Origin: an uncultured Pseudomonadota bacterium
Lineage (GTDB): Bacteria > Pseudomonadota > Gammaproteobacteria > Methylococcales > Methylomonadaceae
Assembly (NCBI GenBank): GCA_903889445.1
Contig: CAISXF010000005.1
Coordinates: forward strand, 62,001 to 126,000
DNA: 64,000 bases
Direction of reading: 5' to 3'
This document shows, piece by piece, positions 1 through 9,400 of the stretch (positions are counted from its first letter, which is position 1; every line of letters starts with the position of its first letter). The translations under genes were made by a program, and so were the position numbers. The notes below the pieces were generated by a model that did no database searches, was not told the DNA's origin, and saw only the letters and a list, made by a program, of their open reading frames with translations.

Positions 1-2025
1 GATGACGAAATTCGCCGCACGATTCAAGTGTTACAACGTCGCACCAAAAATAATCCGGTGTTAATCGGTCAACCTGGCGTGGGTAAATCCGCGATTGTCG
101 AAGGTTTGGCGCAACGCATTGTCAACGGCGAAGTGCCAGAAGGCATGAAAGGCAAACAAGTTTTGTCACTCGATATGGCGGCGTTGATTGCCGGCGCAAA
201 ATTTCGTGGCGAATTTGAAGAGCGTTTGAAAGCCGTTTTGAATGATTTAGCGAAACAAGAAGGACAAGTGATTTTGTTCATCGACGAATTGCACACCATG
301 GTTGGCGCGGGAAAAGCTGAGGGCGCAATGGACGCGGGCAATATGCTCAAACCCGCATTGGCGCGGGGTGAATTGCATTGTGTCGGCGCGACCACGTTGG
401 ACGAATACCGCAAATACATCGAAAAAGACGCGGCGTTAGAGCGACGTTTTCAAAAAGTGCTGGTCGATGAACCGAGCGTGGAAGACACGATTGCAATTTT
501 GCGTGGCTTGAAAGAAAAATACGAAGTCCATCATGGCGTGGATATTACCGATCCCGCGATTGTCGCGGCAGCAACGTTGTCGTACCGTTATATTTCTGAT
601 CGCCAATTGCCCGACAAAGCGATTGATTTAATCGACGAAGCGGGCAGCCGAATTCGGATGGAAATCGATTCCAAACCCGAAGTGATGGACAAATTGTATC
701 GCCGGTTGATTCAACTAAAAATCGAACAAGTTGCGCTGAAAAAAGAAAAAGATGCCGCCTCAAAAAAACGTCTGCAAGTTTTAGAACAAGAAATTGGCGA
801 ACTCGAAAAAGAATATTCGGATTTAGAAGAGATTTGGAAAGCCGAAAAATCCGCGTTGCAAGGTTCAGCTGCGATTAAAGAAAAGTTGGAACAAGCGCGT
901 TTGGATTTAGAAACTGCGCGACGTAGCAATGATTTAGCGAAAATGTCTGAATTGCAATACGGCATTATTCCAGAATTTGAAAAACAAATTGCCGCGTCCG
1001 CAACGGTTGATATGTCGAAAATGACGTTGTTACGGAATAAAGTCACCGAAGACGAAATCGCCGAAGTCGTGTCGAAATGGACGGGGATTCCAGTTTCAAA
1101 AATGTTGGAAGGCGAACGCGAAAAATTGCTCGAAATGGAAACGCATTTGAAACAGCGCGTTATCGGACAAGAAGAAGCATTGAAAGCCGTGAGCAACGCC
1201 ATTCGTCGTTCACGCGCGGGACTTTCTGACCCGAATCGTCCGAATGGTTCGTTTTTATTTTTAGGGCCAACGGGTGTGGGTAAAACGGAATTGTGCAAAG
1301 CATTAGCCGAATTTATGTTCGATACGCCCGACGCAATGGTGCGAATCGATATGTCGGAATTCATGGAAAAACATTCGGTGGCGCGTTTAATCGGTGCGCC
1401 TCCAGGCTATGTCGGTTATGAAGAAGGCGGTTATTTAACGGAATTAGTGCGTCGCAAACCGTATTCGGTGATTTTGCTCGACGAAATTGAAAAAGCGCAT
1501 CCTGATGTGTTTAACATTTTGTTGCAAGTGTTGGACGACGGGCGTTTGACGGACGGTCAAGGTCGCACGGTGAACTTTAAAAATACCATTATCGTGATGA
1601 CTTCCAACATCGGCTCGGAAGTCATTCAAGCCTTGTCGGGCGAGGCAATGTATGACGTAATGAAATCGGCGGTGATGGATATTGTGGTCACGAAATTCCG
1701 CCCCGAATTTATCAATCGAATCGATGAAGCCGTGGTGTTTCATTCGTTGGGACGTGAGCAAGTTCGCGCGATTTCGACCATTCAAATTGATTATTTACGC
1801 GGACGTTTGCAAGAACGAGAAATTGGGTTTGAGATTTCTGACGCAGCGTTGGATTTATTGGGCGAGGCAGGATTTGATCCGATTTATGGTGCGAGACCCA
1901 TGAAACGCGCCATTCAACAACAGCTTGAAAATCCACTCGCGCAAATGATTTTGGCAGGACAATTTGTAGCAGGTGACGTGATAAAAGTCAGTGAAGATGC
2001 AGGCGAATTGCGTTTTTCACGCTAA
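1..2025 (+). CDS. clpB: ATP-dependent chaperone ClpB (5' end outside window)
   Basis: Hsp100 disaggregase that threads aggregated proteins through a hexameric pore with DnaK in the cytoplasm. The reading frame is open from base 1 (DDEIRRTIQ is the standard lead into D1), so the ORF-track start at 28 is an internal GTG and the true start lies upstream. Visible: D1 Walker [10 protein letters not shown]1 Walker B LFIDELHT, a long charged coiled-coil M domain, D2 Walker [10 protein letters not shown], the pore loop [10 protein letters not shown]2 Walker [13 protein letters not shown], and a C-terminal D2-small domain ([11 protein letters not shown]). The M domain separates it from ClpA and ClpC. 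It ends just before a strong bidirectional terminator. Identity is secure; only the N-terminal domain is unseen. Confidence 0.97.
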   Translation, partial: DDEIRRTIQVLQRRTKNNPVLIGQPGVGKSAIVEGLAQRIVNGEVPEGMKGKQVLSLDMAALIAGAKFRGEFEERLKAVLNDLAKQEGQVILFIDELHTMVGAGKAEGAMDAGNMLKPALARGELHCVGATTLDEYRKYIEKDAALERRFQKVLVDEPSVEDTIAILRGLKEKYEVHHGVDITDPAIVAAATLSYRYISDRQLPDKAIDLIDEAGSRIRMEIDSKPEVMDKLYRRLIQLKIEQVALKKEKDAASKKRLQVLEQEIGELEKEYSDLEEIWKAEKSALQGSAAIKEKLEQARLDLETARRSNDLAKMSELQYGIIPEFEKQIAASATVDMSKMTLLRNKVTEDEIAEVVSKWTGIPVSKMLEGEREKLLEMETHLKQRVIGQEEALKAVSNAIRRSRAGLSDPNRPNGSFLFLGPTGVGKTELCKALAEFMFDTPDAMVRIDMSEFMEKHSVARLIGAPPGYVGYEEGGYLTELVRRKPYSVILLDEIEKAHPDVFNILLQVLDDGRLTDGQGRTVNFKNTIIVMTSNIGSEVIQALSGEAMYDVMKSAVMDIVVTKFRPEFINRIDEAVVFHSLGREQVRAISTIQIDYLRGRLQEREIGFEISDAALDLLGEAGFDPIYGARPMKRAIQQQLENPLAQMILAGQFVAGDVIKVSEDAGELRFSR

Positions 2026-2040
2026 GTTTTAAAAAACAAA

Positions 2041-2078
2041 AACGCCTTAAAACCACGAGGTTTTAAGGCGTTTTTTTT
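2041..2078. terminator. Bidirectional rho-independent terminator
   Basis: A perfect 14-bp inverted repeat (AACGCCTTAAAACC and its complement) with a 4-base ACGA loop is followed by eight T on the plus strand. An A-rich flank gives a T-run on the minus strand. It lies between the convergent ends of clpB and the EAL-GGDEF gene and probably ends both transcripts. Confidence 0.93.
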
Positions 2079-2088
2079 GTTCAAAAAT

Positions 2089-3942
2089 TTAACTGACCGC
2101 GTGTAATTTAATCACGGACGTTTTCGGGTGAAAATTATTTGCCTGAATCACTTCTATTTTTTTTGGACTTTGGCGTTGGTTGACAAAATAGCTGTTACCA
2201 TCAATTTTCTTTGCCATTTTTTTCGATGACGACGCTAAATCAGCAATATCAACGTGAGACTGGCAATGAGCGGTAGTTTTTGGCGACACCAATCCCACCG
2301 ATAAACTGGTTATTGGGAAAAAACATTTTTCGCCCTTGCGATTTTCAGCATGAATCCCACCGGCTTTCACATCAGTGGAAGTGTAATAAGTGGGTGCTAA
2401 TTTTTTAAAGACATCCAAAATCGCCTTGCAGCGTTCTAGCCAATCGTCACAAATAAAAATCACAATAAAATCATCACCGCCAATGTGTCCAACGCATCCT
2501 TTTTCTGGTGGCAAACATTGCGTCAAGGTCGTCGCTACGGCTTTAATAATGTCGTCACCCGCGCTGTAACTGTAAATATCATTAAATGGTTTAAAATTAT
2601 CCAAATCAAAATAGCCAAATGCAAACGGCGTTTTATTAGCAATCAATTGATTAACCATCTCATTGATTGGCACGCTGCCCGGTAATAAGGTCAGCGGATT
2701 CGCGTGTTTAGCGTTGTCAATTTGTTGCTGTGTAATTCTTTCTAACAACGACAAAATGGTCACCACGCCCATATATTTATTGTCGCGTGAAATAATAAAC
2801 GCCTGTTCATGGCGCATACTCGACGTAACTAGCTGACTCACCAATTCAATCGGCGTATCACAATCGACACTGAGCGGCATTTGATCAATAAACGTTTTAA
2901 TCGGTTTGCGACCGTACAATTCCATGCCGTAACGACTTGAAAATAATTTTGATAGAAAAATATCTCGAAAAATAATACCGGAAGCCACGTCATAATCGAC
3001 CAATGGCAGAATCGTTAACTCGTTTTGTTGTTGAAACAAATTCATCACGTCGCTAATCGGTGTTTCAGCTGAAATGGGCAGAATAAAACGCCCAATGCTT
3101 GCTACGGATGTTGAATTTAAATCGAGCAGTTTTTTCTCAGACAATTCATCCGACAAAAAAATCGCTTTATTTTCAGGCAATTCATCCGACAAAAAAATCG
3201 CTTTATTGATGGTGAATAAGGGCGACGCGGAAGGACGCGCTAAGTAATAACCTTGACCATGCGAAATGCCCAATTTTTCAATCAATTTAAATTCGGTTTC
3301 CGTCTCAATTCCTTCAGCAATCACATTGCAATTGAGCGAACGAGCAATGCCTTGAATCGAGCGCACGAAATTTAGTTTTACCGAATCATTTTGCAATTCT
3401 TGAATAAAATGCCTATCGATTTTGACGTATTCTGGCAACAATTCTGACCACAAACGCAGACTCGAATAGCCCGCGCCCAAATCATCAAACGCAATCTCAA
3501 AACCCATGCCGCGATAGTGCATCATGGCTTCACACATCAATTCATAATCATCCGATGGTTTATGTTCGGTTAATTCAATCACTACGTTATGCGGACTCAC
3601 ACCAAATTGATTTAAATAACGGAGCGTTTCGCCAGTTTTAAAATCAGGTTCCAATAAAACACGCGGGCTAACATTGAGAAATAATTTGGCATCTAAATTA
3701 CAATCAGCGAAATGCTTAATGCTCAATTCACGGCACACAAATTCTAATTGCGAACTTAAACCGTAGCGGTCAGCCACATCAAATAAATTCAGCGGACTAT
3801 GCAGTGGACTATTTGAAGGACCGCGAATCAGAGCTTCGTAACCAATAATTTTCTTTTGTGCAAAAGAAACAATCGGCTGAAAATATGGCGTGAGTTTTTT
3901 GTGTTCGAGGATGGTAATTAGTTCTTGTTGCAATGAGGACAT
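2089..3942 (-). CDS. EAL-CBS-GGDEF c-di-GMP signalling protein
   Basis: Predicted c-di-GMP phosphodiesterase of about 617 residues. The N-terminal EAL domain (about residues 8-245) keeps the catalytic signatures: YEALIRG, FLNVSP, IELTE, AFDDLGAGYSSL, VKIDR, AEGIET and GQGYYLARP. A CBS pair (about 285-400) follows, then a GGDEF domain (about 415-570) whose signature is GGDDF instead of GGDEF or GGEEF, so cyclase activity is doubtful and the domain may be regulatory. No signal peptide or membrane segment is seen, so it should be cytoplasmic. I chose the ATG at 3942, which has AGGTG upstream, over the GTG at 3951. A 36-bp in-frame tandem duplication repeats NKAIFLSDEL in the EAL-CBS linker. Target process is unknown. 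Confidence 0.88.
   Translation of the reverse strand: MSSLQQELITILEHKKLTPYFQPIVSFAQKKIIGYEALIRGPSNSPLHSPLNLFDVADRYGLSSQLEFVCRELSIKHFADCNLDAKLFLNVSPRVLLEPDFKTGETLRYLNQFGVSPHNVVIELTEHKPSDDYELMCEAMMHYRGMGFEIAFDDLGAGYSSLRLWSELLPEYVKIDRHFIQELQNDSVKLNFVRSIQGIARSLNCNVIAEGIETETEFKLIEKLGISHGQGYYLARPSASPLFTINKAIFLSDELPENKAIFLSDELSEKKLLDLNSTSVASIGRFILPISAETPISDVMNLFQQQNELTILPLVDYDVASGIIFRDIFLSKLFSSRYGMELYGRKPIKTFIDQMPLSVDCDTPIELVSQLVTSSMRHEQAFIISRDNKYMGVVTILSLLERITQQQIDNAKHANPLTLLPGSVPINEMVNQLIANKTPFAFGYFDLDNFKPFNDIYSYSAGDDIIKAVATTLTQCLPPEKGCVGHIGGDDFIVIFICDDWLERCKAILDVFKKLAPTYYTSTDVKAGGIHAENRKGEKCFFPITSLSVGLVSPKTTAHCQSHVDIADLASSSKKMAKKIDGNSYFVNQRQSPKKIEVIQANNFHPKTSVIKLHAVS
3142..3213. repeat. 36-bp tandem duplication inside the EAL-CBS linker
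   Basis: Two adjacent 36-bp units share 30 identical bases. Because 36 is a multiple of three, the reading frame is kept and the encoded linker carries the peptide NKAIFLSDEL twice. It looks like a recent slippage event. Confidence 0.9.
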
Positions 3943-3998
3943 GTAAAGCACCTATGCGAATAAATAAATTATTAGCATAGGTTATTTTTATGACGACG

Positions 3999-5042
3999 CT
4001 ATGACTTAGAAAAATGCCCCGCGCATAGTGTTCCGCAAGCCAAACACGCGCCACTATTATTCAAATTCCATTCCGATAATTCGTACCAATCACGCCCAAT
4101 CAACAACCCGCCACACGCATGACAATAAGTGCTATCAGCGATTTTGTGATGAACATTGCCAACGTAGGCGTAACGAACACCATTTTTTAACGCTATATCT
4201 CGCGCCAATAATAAAGACGCAAGCGGCGTGGGCGGCGTGTTCCGCATTTTCCAGTCGGGATGAAATGCGGTAAAGTGCATGGGTACATCTACGCCTAATT
4301 TTTCCACTACCCATTGCGTCATCGCGTCCAATTCGGCTTCGGAATCATTTTCGCCTGGAATAATCAGCGTGGTTAATTCCAACCACACCGATGTTTCGTG
4401 ATGAAGATATTCCAACGTATCCAAAATTTCGCCCAAATGTGCGCCAGTCAGTTCATGATAAAACCGTTCGCTAAAGGCTTTTAAATCGATATTCGCCGCA
4501 TCCATATATTGATAAAATTCGGCACGCGGTTTCGGACAAACATAACCCGCCGAAACGGCAACCGATTTGATGCCCAATTCTCGACACGCAATCGCCGTAT
4601 CAATCGCATATTCATGAAAAATAACGGGGTCGTTGTAAGTGTACGCCACACTTTTACAGCCCAGTTCTAACGCTTTTTGAGCAATCATTTCGGGTTCGGC
4701 TTTGCTCATTAACGTGTCCATTTCGCGTGATTTGCTAATATCCCAATTTTGGCAAAACTTGCACGCTAAATTACAGCCCGCTGTGCCAAATGAAAAAACC
4801 GCTGAACCTGGATAAAAATGGTTCAACGGTTTTTTTTCAATCGGGTCAATGGCAAAACCACTTGAACGCCCATAACTGGTTAAGACAATTTGCGCGTTTT
4901 GATTTTGCCTCACAAAACATAAGCCGCGTTGTCCTTCGTGCAATTTACAAAATCGCGGACACAAATCACATTGCACCCGTTTATCGTCGAGTAAATGCCA
5001 ATAATCGGTAGTGACCGTATCTGAACTTAATCGTGTTTTCAT
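3999..5042 (-). CDS. amrS: AmmeMemoRadiSam system radical SAM enzyme
   Basis: Radical SAM protein of about 347 residues. The cluster motif is CNLACKFCQNW (CxxxCxxC), preceded by the N-terminal CDLCPRFCKL cysteine region and followed by the family block IDPIEKKPLNHFYPGS. More cysteine pairs lie near the C-terminus (CHACGG, CLACG). I start it at the ATG preceded by GGAGG; the ORF-track start is a TTG four codons upstream inside the same RBS region. It is divergent from the MEMO-like and AMMECR1-like genes, the usual partners of this three-protein family. The substrate is not established from sequence. A terminator-like hairpin lies inside the coding region near the 5' end. Confidence 0.92.
   Translation of the reverse strand: MKTRLSSDTVTTDYWHLLDDKRVQCDLCPRFCKLHEGQRGLCFVRQNQNAQIVLTSYGRSSGFAIDPIEKKPLNHFYPGSAVFSFGTAGCNLACKFCQNWDISKSREMDTLMSKAEPEMIAQKALELGCKSVAYTYNDPVIFHEYAIDTAIACRELGIKSVAVSAGYVCPKPRAEFYQYMDAANIDLKAFSERFYHELTGAHLGEILDTLEYLHHETSVWLELTTLIIPGENDSEAELDAMTQWVVEKLGVDVPMHFTAFHPDWKMRNTPPTPLASLLLARDIALKNGVRYAYVGNVHHKIADSTYCHACGGLLIGRDWYELSEWNLNNSGACLACGTLCAGHFSKS
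4793..4835. other. Terminator-like hairpin inside the radical SAM gene
   Basis: A 16-bp inverted repeat (AAAAAACCGCTGAACC against GGTTCAACGGTTTTTT, one G-T wobble) with an 11-base loop has U-runs on both strands. In the sense RNA (minus strand) it lies about 70 codons into the gene. It encodes the conserved EKKPLNHFYPG block, so codon choice rather than protein sequence creates the palindrome. It could attenuate expression or be chance. Confidence 0.55.
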
Positions 5043-5083
5043 GAAATCCTCCAAAAGTTTCTAAGATAGATTCTAATTTTACG

Positions 5084-5113
5084 TTGCACTATTCATAGAT
5101 TACGGCATATTAT
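5084..5113 (+). promoter_or_regulatory. Candidate sigma-70 promoter for the MEMO/AMMECR1 genes
   Basis: TTGCAC and TATTAT are separated by 18 bases in the 106-bp divergent spacer, about 35 bases before the start codon. This is a pattern match only. Confidence 0.4.
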
Positions 5114-5148
5114 CGAGACGCAAGAAAACTCATTTTCGGAGAGCAATC

Positions 5149-5934
5149 ATGGTTTTAATTCGTCAACCAGCCGTCGCTGGAACATTTTATCCTGCTAATC
5201 CAGAAGTATTGCGAAAGATGCTTAACGTTTTTTTGGACGCAGTTCAAAGTACCACTAAAGTTCCCAAAGCCATAATAGTTCCCCACGCAGGTTATATTTA
5301 TTCGGGTGAAATCGCCGCCAGTGCTTATGCACGTTTGAAAGCGGGAGCCGATAAAATTAAGCGCGTGGTTATTGTTGCCCCGTCGCATCGCTTGGCGTTT
5401 GACGGTTTAGCCGTTTCTCATGCCGATTTTTTCAACACGCCACTTGGCGATATTCCCCTCGATAAAATAGCTATTCAAAACTTAGTGGTGTTGCCGTTTG
5501 TCAATTACAGCGACGAAGCGCATCACGCTGAACACAGTTTGGAAGTGCAATTGCCATTTTTACAAACCGTATTACATGCTTTTAAGTTAATTCCGATTGT
5601 CGTTGGTAACGCGACGGCAGAGCAAGTTTCACAAGTGCTGGAATTATTTTATGACGATGATGAAGCCGTCATTGTGATTAGCTCAGATTTAAGTCATTAC
5701 CACGATTACGCGACGGCGCAGGAACTGGATTTGGAAACCAGCCGTAAAATCGAACAGTTAGATTATCAACATTTAGATTACGATTCGGCTTGTGGTCGAG
5801 TGGGTGTAAGCGGTTTATTAGCATTAGCGCAAAAGAAATCCCGTCAAATTGAAACGATTGATTTGAGAAATTCAGGCGACACGGCGGGCGATAAATCACG
5901 AGTTGTAGGGTATGGATCTTATGTCATTAACTAA
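5149..5934 (+). CDS. amrB: AmmeMemoRadiSam system protein B (MEMO1 family)
   Basis: MEMO-like protein of 261 residues, the usual full length. It starts with the family signature IRQPAVAGTFYPANP and continues with IIVPHAGYIYSG, VAPSHR, HAEHSLEVQLPFLQ and SSDLSHYHDY, which carry the conserved histidines, aspartate and cysteine of the metal-binding dioxygenase-like fold. A GGAG ribosome site precedes the ATG. The gene overlaps the AMMECR1-like gene downstream by about 23 nt, implying translational coupling, and is divergent from the radical SAM partner. The biochemical role of the trio cannot be read from the sequence. Confidence 0.93.
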   Translation: MVLIRQPAVAGTFYPANPEVLRKMLNVFLDAVQSTTKVPKAIIVPHAGYIYSGEIAASAYARLKAGADKIKRVVIVAPSHRLAFDGLAVSHADFFNTPLGDIPLDKIAIQNLVVLPFVNYSDEAHHAEHSLEVQLPFLQTVLHAFKLIPIVVGNATAEQVSQVLELFYDDDEAVIVISSDLSHYHDYATAQELDLETSRKIEQLDYQHLDYDSACGRVGVSGLLALAQKKSRQIETIDLRNSGDTAGDKSRVVGYGSYVIN

Positions 5935-6478
5935 CGAACAACAGAAATTACTGATAAAAATTGCGAGAGATTCAATCCAACATGGTTTGACACACGGTGT
6001 ACCGTTGCCTATAAATCTGGAAAATTATCCCGAAGAATTTCAAGAAATTCGAGCGACGTTTGTCACACTGGAAATTGGCAGACTGTTGCGCGGTTGCATT
6101 GGGATATTGGAAGCGGTGCAGCCTTTGATTGTGGATATTGCGAAAAATGCGTTTTTGGCGGCGTTTGATGACCCGCGTTTCCCCCCTATTTCCGCGACGG
6201 AATATACAAAACTAGAGATTCATATTTCTATTCTTTCGCCTTCCGAACCGATGAAGTTTGATTCGGAAGACGATTTAATTCGTCAATTACGTCCGCATAT
6301 TGACGGGTTGATTATGCAAGAAGACGACCGACGCGGCACATTTTTACCGTCTGTTTGGGATTCTTTGCCCGACCCGCGCCAGTTTTTAGAACACTTAAAA
6401 TTAAAAACTGGCTTGCCCAAAAATTATTGGTCGGACACATTGCAAATTTACCGTTATAACTGTGAATTGATTGGTTAA
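5912..6478 (+). CDS. amrA: AmmeMemoRadiSam system protein A (AMMECR1 family)
   Basis: AMMECR1-domain protein of 185-188 residues. The family hallmark LRGCIG appears as LLRGCIGILE, with FDDPRFPPISATEY and a C-terminal LKLKTGLPKNYW block. Two in-frame starts are possible: ATG 5912, or ATG 5921 with GGA at better spacing. Either overlaps the end of the MEMO-like gene, so the two are probably co-translated. Its stop shares bases with the convergent ppsA stop (TTAA), leaving no intergenic space. Function is inferred only from family membership and neighbours. Confidence 0.92.
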   Translation: MDLMSLTNEQQKLLIKIARDSIQHGLTHGVPLPINLENYPEEFQEIRATFVTLEIGRLLRGCIGILEAVQPLIVDIAKNAFLAAFDDPRFPPISATEYTKLEIHISILSPSEPMKFDSEDDLIRQLRPHIDGLIMQEDDRRGTFLPSVWDSLPDPRQFLEHLKLKTGLPKNYWSDTLQIYRYNCELIG

Positions 6479-9400
6479 TTTCCTGCCAATTTTTCCTCAG
6501 TTTCTAATACTAATTGCGTGGTTTTTAATACGGTATCGGGATTTAAGCTCATCGAATCAATCCCGATTTCCACCAAAAACTGCGCCATTTCAGGATAATC
6601 GGACGGAGCTTGTCCGCACAATCCACAATGTTTGCCGTTACGTTTTGAACCCGTGACGGCAAGACGAATCATCTCTTTCACGCCATTGTCACGCTCATCA
6701 AAATCTTCTGCGAGAATCGCCGAATCACGGTCAACGCCTAATGTGAGTTGGGTTAAATCATTCGAGCCAATCGAAAAACCGTCAAAATGTTCCGAAAACG
6801 CATCAATCGAAATCACGTTATTCGGAATCTCACACATGACGTAAATTTGCAGCCCATTTTCACCGCGTTTCAAACCCAATTCCGCCATGTAATCCAACAC
6901 TTTTTTAGCTTCTTGCACTCGCCGACAAAACGGAATCATCAAAATAACATTGGTCAAACCCATGTCGTCGCGCACTCGTTTCATCGCCGCACATTCCAAC
7001 GCAAACCCTTCCGCATACGCAGGATGCGTGTAACGTGACGCGCCACGAAAGCCAATCATCGGATTTTCTTCGTCGAATTCAAACCAACGCCCGCCCAATA
7101 ACGTCGCGTATTCATTGGTTTTAAAATCGGACATTCGCACCACAACGGGTTTCGGATAAAACGCCGCGCCAATTGTGCCAACGCCTTCCGCTAATTTGCT
7201 GATAAAAAATTCTTGCGGCGTAGCGTAATGGCGCGTTAATTTTGCCAATTGTTCACGCTCGTTTGCATCTTGCACGCGCTCCGAATGAATCAACGCCATC
7301 GGATGCGCTTTGATGTATTCGGTAATAATAAATTCCATCCGCATCAAACCCACGCCATCATTCGGCAAAAAGCTGGTTTTGAACGCCACTTCTGGATTGG
7401 CAATATTGAGCATGATTTTGGTTTTGGGATGTTTCAAGCCCGACAAATCGGTGGTTTGAATATCAAACGCTAATTCTCCCGCGTAAACTTTGCCGACATC
7501 GCCTTCCGCACAAGAAACCGTGACGTGCGTATTATTTTTAATGGTGGTCGTGGCATTTTCACAACCAACCACCGCTGGAACGCCCAATTCACGCGAGATA
7601 ATCGCGGCGTGACAGTTATTCACCAAAATTGGCGTGTAACGATTGGTGAACACGATGTAATTGTGATGGTCAGAAACGGTGAGGTTATAAACCGCTTGCG
7701 CGGGCAGTTCTGCTAGATGTTTCACCCGAATCTGCCGACAATCACTGTTCAGCAAATTGGTTAAACGCGCTTTTAAAAGCTCATCGGTCAAATTTTCAAC
7801 CGTGTGGTGCAGGTGTTGCTCATCGATAAGATAATTTTTGCGACTACGATTGTTAATATCAGAATTCAGCGGTTTTGAAAAAAGTTGTTTCGTATTGAAA
7901 AAACGTGTGCCAACGCGAATCCGCCCATCGTGACAGCGCACCCGTTTCGTATAGAGATTGAGTAAATTCAATTGCTCAACGATTTGAACGTTGTGGATAT
8001 TGCGATTCACGGTTACACAGGGAACGATGCCCAAACGCAAACACGCCACAATCACCGCTTCCAGCACTTCTTGTTTCGCAATGTAAATGCTGACGCGTCC
8101 TTTGTTAAACGAACCATCACCATCAATCATGCCCGCCAAAAATGAACACGCTAATTCCGCCTCACCTTTGAGCAACGTTTGCGTAATCGTCACAGTTTCG
8201 TCGTGTAATTCATACGCGATTTCTTTGGAAAAACAACGGTAGGCATTGGCACTGCCGATGACTTGTTGCCCCCGAATAAAGCCTTGTGATTCTTGTTTCA
8301 CAAAGGTTTTAAACACTTTGCCATAAACGCTGTGCAGCGCGTCATTCATGGCGGCAATGAATTGCTCTTTAACCGCCGTGGGTTTTTGAATAAATACGAT
8401 TTCACCATGCGTGCGAGTTCGACGAATGTGTCCGTCAGACATAATGCCGCCGAGTAAATAAGCAAGTTTCTTTTGCTTGTCGGTGCTGGTGGTGAGCGCG
8501 GGTAAGTATTGCGCGACTAAAGCACTCTCTTGATGCGCCAGTAAATCGTGTAATTCGGTATCGACTAACGCGCCACCGCGTACATTGAGCATTTTGTGAT
8601 CAGCCGTCACTTTTAAGGTGTTACCTTTCATGCGACCTGTTTGCGACACGTTGATTTCTAAGAGTGTGGCTGTTTTTTTCATCACATCGAGTACCGCTTT
8701 CCACTCAATTTTGAGCGTGTCGCGATTTAACGCCGGAACGTGTAAATCCTCATGACCACGTTGTTCAATTTGTTCAAATGTTAAAAATCCTTCGTTGGTT
8801 AATAATACCGTATCACCCGAAAAACAGGTTCTTCCACCGCGATTCGTCACAATCGCCGACGCGATTTTCATCACCGGTTCCCAATCGGGCGTAGTCATAT
8901 CGGCGACTAAAATATCACCCGCTTTAAAACTGCTGAGTTGTTCGGCATTTTCAATAATTCGGACGTTGCCGGTGGCAATTTTGCTGCCGACCGAATGCCC
9001 CGTGATAATTGGCACAGCGGTTTCTGTCAGCGTGTATTGTTCCAACATCATGCCGCGCAATTGCGAAACCACCGTTTCGGGTCGCGCTTGCACAATGTAC
9101 AACGTGCCGTCGAGACCGTCTTTCGCCCATTCCATATCCATCGGTTTCACATAACCAGCTTTCGCGCTGTAATGTTTTTCGATTTTTATCGCGTAATCGG
9201 CGAGCGTCAACACGTCCGCATCGCTGATACAAAAACGATTTCGTTCGTCGTTGGAAGTGACGATATTGTGCGTGGATTCCCGCGTGCTGCGGTCGCTGTA
9301 AATCATTTTGATTTTTTTTGCGCCCAAGGTTCGGCGTAAAACGGCGCGATGTCCTTGTTCAAACGTGGGTTTGTGAACGTAAAATTCGTCGGGATCGACC

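Noticed and set aside
28-2025. clpB start at position 28
   Set aside because: The frame is open from base 1 with typical ClpB residues; the codon at 28 is an internal GTG.
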